DNA of 64,000 nt from Limosilactobacillus reuteri. Its GTDB lineage: Bacteria > Bacillota > Bacilli > Lactobacillales > Lactobacillaceae. Position 1 is the first letter of the stretch; every line of letters begins with the position of its first letter. Shown piece by piece: positions 26,761 to 34,027 of this stretch. The stretch is taken from positions 1 through 64,000 of the forward strand of contig NZ_JAJGTZ010000023.1 of NCBI RefSeq assembly GCF_020784725.1, in the 5' to 3' direction. The translations under genes and the position numbers were made by a program. The notes beneath the pieces were generated by a model. The model saw nothing but the letters and a program-made list of their open reading frames with translations, did not search any database and was not told the origin of the DNA.

Positions 26761-27759
26761 TCATTTAGTAATCCCCATTGAAGAGCTATGCATTGCCATT
26801 CGCTTATCGGGATAGAGTTTCTTAGCTAGGGCGGTTACCGCAGTGGGTGCTTCCCCAAAGCCAGCCGCAATCAACGCGACTTTCCCCGGATAGGTCACAC
26901 CATCCCCGATCGCGTATACTCCTTCAATACTGGTCTCCATCATTGAATCAACTTTGATCAAGTTGCGCTCTGCTGCTAAGTCAAGGGACCACTGATTCAA
27001 GGCCGCATTATTAGAGGTAAAGCCATAGTTAACCACAATCTTATCCACATTCAATTGCGCTTCATCGTCACTACGCATCTTCTTAAGATCGAGCGTTACC
27101 GTCTCATCATCTTCTACCGTTAATGCGCGTGGTAAGAAAGGCGTATCCAGTTGGACAGATGATTGTTTAAGCTGAGTTACAGTATGCTCCAGGCCACGGA
27201 ATTGGTCCCGCCGATGGACAAGGTGCACTTCCTTGGCAACCGGTTCAAGCATCAAAGCAATATCAATCGCGGAGTCTCCCCCACCAAGAATGGCAACCCG
27301 CTTGTCCGCATAATCAGCTTTATGGTTAACAAAATATGAAAGCTGCTTGCCTTCAATCTCGGCTGCTCTCTCCAAAGCAAGCTTACGGGGAGTAAACGCT
27401 CCGTTACCAAGAGCAATAATTACTGCTCGTGACCGGGATACCCGCTTAGCTGATTTGATGGCAAAGGTTCCATCATCTTCTTTGATGACGTCCTCAACAG
27501 TTTCGCCAAGGAATTGATCAATCGGTGCCACTGCCATTTGCTCATCTAGCTTAGCGATCAGGTCATGTCCAGTTACGCCTGGCATTCCTGCTACATCCCA
27601 AACTTGTTTTTCAGGATAGAGCGCCCCTACTTGCCCGCCAAGTTGCGGAAGGCTTTCAATTAGCTGGGCATCTAATTCATGAAGGCCGCAATAAAATGAA
27701 GCAAACATCCCTGCTGGGCCTCCACCAATAATTGTCACATCATAAATTTTCTCTGCCAT
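26761..27759 (-). CDS. Ferredoxin/flavodoxin-NADP+ reductase, thioredoxin-reductase-like type
   Basis: 332-aa FAD and NADPH enzyme of the YumC class. FAD-binding GGGPAG is near residues 12-17 and NADPH-binding GGGDSA near 159; the C-terminal YAIGDGVTYPG segment contacts FAD. No CxxC is present, which separates it from true thioredoxin reductase. It transfers electrons between NADPH and ferredoxin or flavodoxin. GGAG lies five to six bases before the ATG. It is divergent from the nucleoside hydrolase gene. Confidence 0.9.
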   Translation of the reverse strand: MAEKIYDVTIIGGGPAGMFASFYCGLHELDAQLIESLPQLGGQVGALYPEKQVWDVAGMPGVTGHDLIAKLDEQMAVAPIDQFLGETVEDVIKEDDGTFAIKSAKRVSRSRAVIIALGNGAFTPRKLALERAAEIEGKQLSYFVNHKADYADKRVAILGGGDSAIDIALMLEPVAKEVHLVHRRDQFRGLEHTVTQLKQSSVQLDTPFLPRALTVEDDETVTLDLKKMRSDDEAQLNVDKIVVNYGFTSNNAALNQWSLDLAAERNLIKVDSMMETSIEGVYAIGDGVTYPGKVALIAAGFGEAPTAVTALAKKLYPDKRMAMHSSSMGITK

Positions 27760-27824
27760 TTCTCCTCTGATCCTTTCATTTCCATCTCTAGAAGTATTAT
27801 ATCATCTTTATTTTTGATAAAATT

Positions 27825-27839
27825 TCGTAAGCGGTCTCA
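27825..27839. promoter_or_regulatory. Candidate cre site between fnr-like and nucleoside hydrolase genes
   Basis: TCGTAAGCGGTCTCA matches the cre consensus WTGNAANCGNWNNCW with one mismatch. It lies between two divergent genes and could act on either; control of nucleoside use by CcpA is the likelier. Confidence 0.35.
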
Positions 27840-27923
27840 AATTTTAATTGTAATTATTCCAAATTTAAATTAACATATTATATACAGAGATTGATTTTGC
27901 TTAAAATTGGAGGAATAAATACT

Positions 27924-28886
27924 ATGGCAAAACGTAAAATGATTCTTGATTTAGATACTGGTGTTGATGACGCTTTAGCTATTGCCTATGCGCTCGCTGA
28001 CCCAGAAGTTGATCTAATCGGAATTGTAAGTTCATACGGTAACAACCTATTAGATGTTTGTGCCGAAAACAGCCTTAAATTATTGGAATTATTAGGTCAC
28101 ACTGATATTCCAGTATTTAAGGGTCTTCCACATTCATGCACTACTGACCACTTTGATGTAATGCAAGTTTCAAAGGATATCCACGGTGATAACGGGATCG
28201 GTGATGTTGAATTACCGGCGCCAAGTCGGGCTCTTGAAGAACAATCCGGTGTTGATTTCTACATCGAAGCCGCTCACAAGTATGGCAAGGACTTAATCAT
28301 CATCCCTACTGGTCCAATGACTAACTTAGCTGCTGCTTTGAAGAAGGATCCTGAAATTGCTGACTTGATTGGTAATGTCACATTCATGGGTGGGGCCTTA
28401 ACTGTTGAAGGTAATGTTACTCCTGTCGCAGAAGCTAACATTAACCAAGATCCAAAAGCTGCTGATGAAGTAATGAAGTCCAACTTGCCACTTACGATGG
28501 TTGGTCTTGATGTTACTTTGCGGACTCTCCTTACTAAGAACGAAACAAAGCAATGGCGTGAATTAGGCACTGCTTCTGGTAAGGCATTTGCTGATATTAC
28601 CGACTTCTACATCGACGCTTACTACAATCTTGATATTGATAAGCGTGGTTGTGCCCTCCATGATCCATTAGCTGTTGGTGTTGGGATTGACCCATCATTT
28701 GTTTCAACTATTAGCTTATTCATGAAGGTTGTTTACCAAGAAGGACCTTACTATGGTCGGACAATTGGTGACAACGCTAAGTTAAACGATCCTAACCCTA
28801 ATGTTAAGGTTGCCGTTAACGTTGATAAAGAACGTTACCTCAAGGCCTTCATGGACCGCTTAAACAAGCTTTTCAAAGAAAACTAA
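27924..28886 (+). CDS. Inosine-uridine-preferring nucleoside hydrolase
   Basis: 320-aa enzyme of the IunH/Rih family, which splits ribonucleosides into base and ribose. The Ca2+-binding signature DLDTGVDDALA is at the N terminus and the later HDPLAVG motif carries the conserved His-Asp pair. ATG 27924 is supported by GGAGG ten bases upstream; the frame's earlier TTG at 27891 has none. The released ribose can feed the phosphoketolase pathway. It ends in a terminator resembling that of the dispersed element. Confidence 0.92.
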   Translation: MAKRKMILDLDTGVDDALAIAYALADPEVDLIGIVSSYGNNLLDVCAENSLKLLELLGHTDIPVFKGLPHSCTTDHFDVMQVSKDIHGDNGIGDVELPAPSRALEEQSGVDFYIEAAHKYGKDLIIIPTGPMTNLAAALKKDPEIADLIGNVTFMGGALTVEGNVTPVAEANINQDPKAADEVMKSNLPLTMVGLDVTLRTLLTKNETKQWRELGTASGKAFADITDFYIDAYYNLDIDKRGCALHDPLAVGVGIDPSFVSTISLFMKVVYQEGPYYGRTIGDNAKLNDPNPNVKVAVNVDKERYLKAFMDRLNKLFKEN

Positions 28887-28894
28887 ATTTAATT

Positions 28895-28930
28895 AAGAGG
28901 CTGTTGAAAATAATTCTCCAGTCTCTTTTC
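28895..28930 (+). terminator. Terminator with the dispersed-element stem
   Basis: AAGAGGCTG pairs with CAGTCTCTT (one G-U), followed by T-rich sequence. The first 16 bases are the same as the terminator module of the copies at about 33.95 and 51.47 kb, without the rest of the element. Confidence 0.65.
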
Positions 28931-29027
28931 ATTTTACAATGCATTATTCTCCTGTTTTTCTTCGATAGTTGTTATAATAAAATTTGTAAAGGATTGTTTT
29001 TGATTTTACTAAGGAAGTGTCTTATCA

Positions 29028-29783
29028 ATGGGTCGTTTAGACAATAAAGTTGCAATTATTACTGGTGGTTCTAAAGGAATTGGAGCCGCTGTCGCAAAGA
29101 AATTTATTGAAGAAGGCGCAAAGGTTGTTTTAACCGCTCGGAAGATGGACGAAGGACAAAAAGTCGCTGACCAACTAGGTGACAATGCGATCTTTATCCA
29201 ACAAGACGTTGCTCGGAAAGGAGACTGGGACCGGGTAATTCGCCAAACTATCCAAGTCTTCGGAAAGCTCAATATTGTGGTTAATAACGCGGGAATTGCT
29301 GAATATGCCGATGTTGAAAAGACAAATGCTGAAATTTGGGATAAAACAATTGCTGTTAATCTCACTGGTACGATGTGGGGAACCAAGCTTGGTATTGAAG
29401 CAATGAAGAACAACGGTGAAAAGAATTCAATCATCAATATGTCATCCATTGAAGGGCTAATTGGTGATCCCGACCTCTTTGCCTACAATGCTTCTAAGGG
29501 TGGTGTTCGCCTCTTAACTAAGTCCGCTGCACTTGATTGTGCCCGGAAAGGCTATGACATCCGCGTAAATACAATTCATCCCGGTTATGTCTCAACTCCA
29601 CTAGTTGATAATTTAGTCAAGGATGATCCAAAAGCTGAAGGCCACCTAGAAAGTCTTCATCCCCTTGGCCGTCTTGGAAAGCCAGAAGAGATTGCTAACC
29701 TTGCTTTATACCTTGCTTCAGACGAATCAAGCTTTAGTACTGGTTCAGAATTTGTCGCTGACGGTGGCTACACGGCTCAATAA
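29028..29783 (+). CDS. R-specific alcohol dehydrogenase-like SDR oxidoreductase
   Basis: 251-aa short-chain dehydrogenase closely resembling the NADP-dependent R-specific alcohol dehydrogenase of L. brevis: TGGSKGIG cofactor loop, catalytic Ser140, Tyr153 and Lys157, and identical-looking MSSIEG, YNASKG and GSEFVADGGYTAQ blocks including the Gln C terminus used for Mg2+ binding. Arg38 after the second strand favours NADPH. It reduces ketones or aldehydes to R-alcohols; the physiological substrate is unknown. AAGGAAG precedes the ATG; own terminator downstream. Confidence 0.9.
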   Translation: MGRLDNKVAIITGGSKGIGAAVAKKFIEEGAKVVLTARKMDEGQKVADQLGDNAIFIQQDVARKGDWDRVIRQTIQVFGKLNIVVNNAGIAEYADVEKTNAEIWDKTIAVNLTGTMWGTKLGIEAMKNNGEKNSIINMSSIEGLIGDPDLFAYNASKGGVRLLTKSAALDCARKGYDIRVNTIHPGYVSTPLVDNLVKDDPKAEGHLESLHPLGRLGKPEEIANLALYLASDESSFSTGSEFVADGGYTAQ

Positions 29784-29803
29784 TATTTATAAAAAATAAA
29801 ACT

Positions 29804-29846
29804 AAAAGGATCATTGCCAAACTAGGTGACAGTGATCCTTTTGTTT
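29804..29846. terminator. Bidirectional terminator between SDR and TSUP genes
   Basis: AAAAGGATCA pairs with TGATCCTTTT, extended inward, with a T-rich tail. It serves the converging genes on both sides. Confidence 0.7.
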
Positions 29847-30631
29847 CACATTAAATTCCGAATAACCAATGAAACTGCCAAAATCAATGATCCAATACCG
29901 ACAATTATTTGCATCAAACGGCCAGGTAGGTGACGAACAATAATTGGTCCTAAGTAGCCCCCGATTACATTTCCAATCATCAACGGAATAACATAATTCC
30001 AATAAATTGTCGTCTCAAGTGCGAACACTATCCAGGATGTTGTATTTGTAACCGTCATCGCAACATTTTTTAGCGCATTATTAACGGCGAAACTCTTTTG
30101 CCGATTAATCACTGTCAGCAAGGTTAGCATTAACACTCCGGCACCCGCATTAAAGAAGCCGGAATAAATCCCAACAATAAAAATACCAATGATTGATAAA
30201 AATTGGCCGATCCGTGATTTACCAAATAATTTACTATTTTCTGCCATCGTCCCCGTACTTTGCTTCGGGTGATGGGGAAACAACAAGATAATTCCGGCTA
30301 TCGCAATGCATAATGGCACCAGTTCCGCAAACCACTTACTGGGGACAGCAAAGAGCAAAAAAGCCCCAATAACGGAACCAGCAAATACCAATGGCAGAAT
30401 AATCCATAATTGTCGTCGATTATGCTCTAATTCCTTAAACGATGAAAAGACCGAACTATAATTACCAGTAATTGTCGAGAAAGCACTTGTTACATTTGCC
30501 ATCACCGGTGGTAATCCTAATGCAAGCAGTGAAGGATATGAGACTAATGATGCTAAACCAGCAGCTGCACTAATAATCCCCGACAGAATCCCAATTCCTA
30601 GTAATAATAAAACAAAAACTACTCCACTCAT
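29846..30631 (-). CDS. TSUP-family (TauE/SafE) membrane transporter
   Basis: 261 aa with about eight membrane helices and two related halves typical of the sulfite exporter TauE/SafE (TSUP) family. The N-terminal GILSGIISAAAGLASLVSYP and internal GIYSGFFNAGAGVL segments are the family's repeated glycine-rich motif. It probably exports a small organic or sulfur-containing anion. AAGGGGAT lies about ten bases upstream of the ATG. It is divergent from the thiamine transporter operon. Confidence 0.85.
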   Translation of the reverse strand: MSGVVFVLLLLGIGILSGIISAAAGLASLVSYPSLLALGLPPVMANVTSAFSTITGNYSSVFSSFKELEHNRRQLWIILPLVFAGSVIGAFLLFAVPSKWFAELVPLCIAIAGIILLFPHHPKQSTGTMAENSKLFGKSRIGQFLSIIGIFIVGIYSGFFNAGAGVLMLTLLTVINRQKSFAVNNALKNVAMTVTNTTSWIVFALETTIYWNYVIPLMIGNVIGGYLGPIIVRHLPGRLMQIIVGIGSLILAVSLVIRNLM

Positions 30632-30744
30632 TTTTAAACCATCCCCTTAAATGCTAGTATTAATTGTAACCCACTTTTCTAAGATAAGTAACCTAGTTAA
30701 CGATTTGCATTCCGTTATAATATTAGCTATGATAATGGAAAACA

Positions 30745-30815
30745 AATCTGGGGTGCCAAACGGCTGAGATAATACCCATTGAACCTGCTCTGGTTAATAC
30801 CAGCGAAGGGAGATT
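30745..30815 (+). promoter_or_regulatory. TPP riboswitch (THI element)
   Basis: The TPP aptamer is clear: GGGGTGCC, GGCTGAGA, the ACCC segment, GAACCTG, CTGGTTAATACCAGCG and GGGA occur in order. AATCT (30745-30749) and AGATT (30811-30815) form stem P1. It precedes the ykoEDC genes, matching a thiamine or HMP importer repressed by thiamine pyrophosphate. Confidence 0.97.
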
Positions 30816-30837
30816 CAGTGATATTAACTTAATGATT

Positions 30838-30870
30838 AACTCCATGATTTTTTGTCATGGAGTTTTTTTA
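30838..30870 (+). terminator. Riboswitch-controlled attenuator
   Basis: ACTCCATGA (30839-30847) pairs perfectly with TCATGGAGT (30855-30863), followed by seven T. The 3' strand of aptamer P1 (GGGAGATT, 30808-30815) can instead pair with AACTCC (30838-30843). This gives a simple switch: TPP bound, terminator forms; TPP absent, antiterminator forms. The alternative pairing is my inference. Confidence 0.85.
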
Positions 30871-30895
30871 CCCTTATATCTTAAGGAGTTTTATT

Positions 30896-31456
30896 ATGAC
30901 TAAACGTTCACTACATTTGCGTGACATTATTTTGCTTGCCCTAATTGGAATTATTTTTGGTGTAATTTATTTTGCGGCCGGTTTTGTCTATAACGGCTTA
31001 ACTGTTCTGCTGACACCAATTGGTTATGGTCCAATGGCGAATGATTTAACAATGGGAATCTGGTGTATGGCTGGACCACTTGCCGGTTTCTTGCTACGGA
31101 CACCAGGAGCGGCTTTCCTTGGTGAGTTTTTGGGAGCAGCCGTTGAAATGCTTCTCGGCGATCAGTGGGGAGCAGCGAACCTAATTTCTGGAGTGGTTCA
31201 AGGTATCGGATCTGAGCTAGGTTTTACTTTTACGCTCTATAAAATGTATAACTGGTTGACCCTGCTCATCTCATCCCTTACCCTTACATTTGTTACCTTT
31301 GGCTGGGATTGGTTCCGCAATGGTTATAGTCACTTCAGCGGACAAATGCTCATCATTATGCTCATTGCACGCTTCATTTCAATGTTTGTCTTCTCTGGAA
31401 TTCTAGTTAAATTGATTACTAACCTTCTCCAACGAGCCCACTTAATCAAACGCTAA
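30896..31456 (+). CDS. ykoE: ECF transporter S component for thiamine precursor (YkoE)
   Basis: 186-aa integral membrane protein with about six helices, the substrate-binding unit of an ECF-type thiamine/hydroxymethylpyrimidine importer. It resembles YkoE in its conserved VYNGLT, PGAAFLGEF and LISGVVQGIGSELGF segments. AAGGAG precedes ATG 30896; the longer frame begins inside the attenuator and is rejected. It is the first gene of ykoEDC under the TPP riboswitch. Confidence 0.93.
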   Translation: MTKRSLHLRDIILLALIGIIFGVIYFAAGFVYNGLTVLLTPIGYGPMANDLTMGIWCMAGPLAGFLLRTPGAAFLGEFLGAAVEMLLGDQWGAANLISGVVQGIGSELGFTFTLYKMYNWLTLLISSLTLTFVTFGWDWFRNGYSHFSGQMLIIMLIARFISMFVFSGILVKLITNLLQRAHLIKR

Positions 31457-31460
31457 GACT

Positions 31461-32843
31461 ATGAAAAATATACGATTTAAAGACCTTTCATTTAATTTTG
31501 ATCAGCAACCAATTCTTAAAAATATCACCGCCGAATTTGCTGCCGGAAAGATTCACTTACTTACCGGGGTCTCTGGTAGCGGCAAATCCACCATTCTCAA
31601 GTTAGTCGCTGGGCTTTTGCCTAAATATGGCGGTGAAATAGTTACTGGAGCAGTCGATGTACCAACAGCTGCCCAAATCGGGATGGTATTCCAAGATCCG
31701 TTAATGCAATTTGCCCTCGATACGCCACGCCACGAATTAGAATTTACCCTCGAAAATTGCCAGGTACCAACTGACAAAATTCCAGAGCGTGTTAAAGAAG
31801 CTTTACGATTTGGTAAAGTTGACGATCTTGCTAACCGGTTAATCACAACTCTTTCCGGTGGGCAACAACAGCGCGTGGCTTTAGCAGCTACTACGGCAAT
31901 GCAACCAAACGTGCTTTTATTAGACGAACCCTTTGCCAATATTGATGAAGAAAACCGGCAACTTATCCTCAAACAATTAGTCCGCCTCAACAGTGACTAT
32001 CACACAACAATTATCATTACTGACCACGATTTGCATGGTTACGAGCAACTACATCCACTGGTTTGGCAATTAGCTAAGGGGCGTCTTACTCAACTTTCCA
32101 GTAAAAATAGTAGCCAACTTTTGACAGAGCGCGCTACTCCCCAAATTACCACTGCCCTTCCCCCGTCAACCTTGCCCGCAATTATCAAATTTGATGAATT
32201 AGCAATAAAACGCGATAATTATCCCTTACTTTTACCAACCAATTTAGGCATTGTTAAAAATAAAATAACTTTACTAACTGGACCAAATGGGATTGGTAAA
32301 TCTACCCTTCTAAAGGCAATTGCCCGGCTTTTGAAATATGAGGGAATGATTGACTATGCGGGGGAAAGCATTCAAAAAATATCACCTGGGAAATATTACA
32401 AGCATCTGGGATTGATTTTCCAACATGCAAACGATCAATTCCTAAATGTAACCGTTGGCGAAGAACTGGCATTAGGCTTTAAAACTTGCCAGAACCCCTA
32501 TTTTAATCAACAACAAGTCAACGAAGCATTAACAGCTCTTGGTTTGAACGGAAGAGAAGATCAAGTTGTTTATTCTTTGAGTGGTGGTCAAAAGAAAAAG
32601 CTGCAAATCTTGCTGATGTTAATGCGCGGACAAGAAACATTATTGCTTGACGAACCATTTACTGGTTTAGATCCGGCATCTTTAAAGACTGTCCTGCAAC
32701 TAATCAAAGCATCCCAAAAAGAAAAGCCACAAACTTTGCTGATTGTTAGTCATCAATTAAGCGGACTTGATGGTTTCATTGATTATCACCTTACAATGAA
32801 TCATCAACGTCTTAATTATGTTGGAGGGAGTTATGAATCCTAG
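31461..32843 (+). CDS. ykoD: ECF transporter duplicated ATP-binding protein (YkoD)
   Basis: 460 aa with two complete ABC ATPase domains in one chain. The first has Walker A GVSGSGKST at 36-44, signature LSGGQQQR and Walker B LLLDEPF; the second, in the C-terminal half, has GPNGIGKST, LSGGQKKK and LLLDEPF. It energises thiamine/HMP uptake by YkoE with YkoC. It starts four bases after ykoE with no strong ribosome-binding site, implying translational coupling, and overlaps ykoC by 11 bases. Confidence 0.93.
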   Translation: MKNIRFKDLSFNFDQQPILKNITAEFAAGKIHLLTGVSGSGKSTILKLVAGLLPKYGGEIVTGAVDVPTAAQIGMVFQDPLMQFALDTPRHELEFTLENCQVPTDKIPERVKEALRFGKVDDLANRLITTLSGGQQQRVALAATTAMQPNVLLLDEPFANIDEENRQLILKQLVRLNSDYHTTIIITDHDLHGYEQLHPLVWQLAKGRLTQLSSKNSSQLLTERATPQITTALPPSTLPAIIKFDELAIKRDNYPLLLPTNLGIVKNKITLLTGPNGIGKSTLLKAIARLLKYEGMIDYAGESIQKISPGKYYKHLGLIFQHANDQFLNVTVGEELALGFKTCQNPYFNQQQVNEALTALGLNGREDQVVYSLSGGQKKKLQILLMLMRGQETLLLDEPFTGLDPASLKTVLQLIKASQKEKPQTLLIVSHQLSGLDGFIDYHLTMNHQRLNYVGGSYES

Positions 32844-33486
32844 TTTAAAATTATTACTTGTTATTTTGCTTTCACTTGAGCTGACTTTTGTGACTAAGCT
32901 GTGGATTAACCTGATTGTCATCGTGGTGTGTTTGCTAATCCTTATTCATCAGCGATTTCACTGGCGACAATTTTGCTGGTTGGCTTTTGTCCCCCTTTTT
33001 CCGGCACTAGCTATTTTTATTACAATTGTCTTCTTTAGTCCTAGTCATAGTCTCTTCGATGGAACCGTTCTTTTCAGTCGGCTCTACGTTTATGTCTGCC
33101 TTGGAACAGTTTTTACGTTCACAACCGATAATTTAACGCTTGCTCGCTCATTAGAACAAAATTATCACCTTCCCAGCAAATATGCTTATGGAGTGCTCGC
33201 CGCTCTTAATCTGATTCCAAAAATGAAACAAGCCGTTACAACTATTTATACGGCCGGACAAATGCGGGGTGTTAATTTACATTGGTGGTCACCAACGCTC
33301 TATTTCAAAGCGATTCTGGTTGCTATTCAATGGTCGGATCAATTAGCGCAAGCCATGGAATCACACGGCTTCGTAGAAGGACAAGCCCGAACAGCTACCG
33401 TGGATATTCCGATTACCAGCCACGATTGGCTTTCTTTTTTTAGTATTATTTGCCTTGTACAGATAATTGTAATTGCGCTCCCTTGA
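32833..33486 (+). CDS. ykoC: ECF transporter transmembrane T component (YkoC)
   Basis: 217 aa with about five to six membrane helices and the coupling motifs of ECF T proteins near the C terminus (AGQMRGVN and AMESHGF, the A-R-G and S-H-G type). It connects YkoD to the membrane. ATG 32833 has GGAGGG upstream inside the ykoD coding region; the frame's TTG at 32818 overlaps that site. Confidence 0.92.
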   Translation: MNPSLKLLLVILLSLELTFVTKLWINLIVIVVCLLILIHQRFHWRQFCWLAFVPLFPALAIFITIVFFSPSHSLFDGTVLFSRLYVYVCLGTVFTFTTDNLTLARSLEQNYHLPSKYAYGVLAALNLIPKMKQAVTTIYTAGQMRGVNLHWWSPTLYFKAILVAIQWSDQLAQAMESHGFVEGQARTATVDIPITSHDWLSFFSIICLVQIIVIALP

Positions 33487-33527
33487 GTTTTCATGCGATA
33501 ATAATATAAAAAGAAGGGACTGATATA

Positions 33528-33869
33528 GTGAACGATAATAATTTAACGGACCGGATCGTTAATGCTTTATCCTATTTAAGCATCTTATTTTTACCAGTTA
33601 TCTTTCCACTAATCGTGTGGATAATTGCCAAAAACAGTGATCGACCAACTATTGCTAAGAACGCTCGCTATGCATTTTGGAGTCAAATTTTCCCATTGTT
33701 ATATGTAATAGGCGCAATTTTAGTCTTTAGTGTCTTTTCATTAAACCCCGCTAACTTCCACGGGGGTGCATTGTTTGGAATCCTCCTAACATTTGCTCTT
33801 TTATTAGCCTTTTTGTTATTTATTTATAATATTGCCATGGCCGTGAAAATGCTGATTGGCCGTGAGTAA
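33528..33869 (+). CDS. DUF4870-type small membrane protein
   Basis: 113 aa with three predicted membrane helices (about 18-34, 55-72, 83-105) and an N-terminal LSYLSILFLP segment typical of DUF4870-like proteins. Function unknown. It starts with GTG at 33528, with AGAAGGGA about eight bases upstream and no better start nearby. It is followed directly by copy C of the dispersed element, whose terminator ends the transcript. Confidence 0.75.
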   Translation: MNDNNLTDRIVNALSYLSILFLPVIFPLIVWIIAKNSDRPTIAKNARYAFWSQIFPLLYVIGAILVFSVFSLNPANFHGGALFGILLTFALLLAFLLFIYNIAMAVKMLIGRE

Positions 33870-33879
33870 GCTTAAGTAA

Positions 33880-33990
33880 GAGAGTAGTAAGTGGGAATTA
33901 GCCTCGACGCGAAGCTAGTTCCACGATATCTTAACAATGTTCGTATAAATAAAGAGGCTGTTGAAAAAAAATAAATTTTTTCCAGCCTCA
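33880..33990 (+). repeat. Dispersed structured element, copy C (internal deletion)
   Basis: The flanks match copy B: GAGAGT...GTGGGAATTA at the start, then TTCCACGATATCTTAA, AATGTTCGTATAAATAAAGA and the GAGGCTG terminator. The central palindromic part present in copies A and B is absent, leaving GCCTCGACGCGAAGCTAG. It follows the DUF4870-type gene in the sense direction. Confidence 0.75.
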
Positions 33991-33998
33991 ATTTTTTA
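33954..33998 (+). terminator. Terminator of copy C
   Basis: GAGGCTG and an A run pair with a T run and CAGCCTC, followed by six T. It ends the DUF4870-type transcript. Confidence 0.75.
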
Positions 33999-34027
33999 TC
34001 CAAAATATCAAGTGAGGTGATTAATCG

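Noticed and set aside
29009-29449. 146-residue minus-strand frame inside the SDR gene
   Set aside because: Antisense shadow produced by codon bias of the real gene.
31553-31990. 145-residue minus-strand frame inside ykoD
   Set aside because: Antisense shadow of a well-conserved ATPase gene; no ribosome-binding site or family signature.
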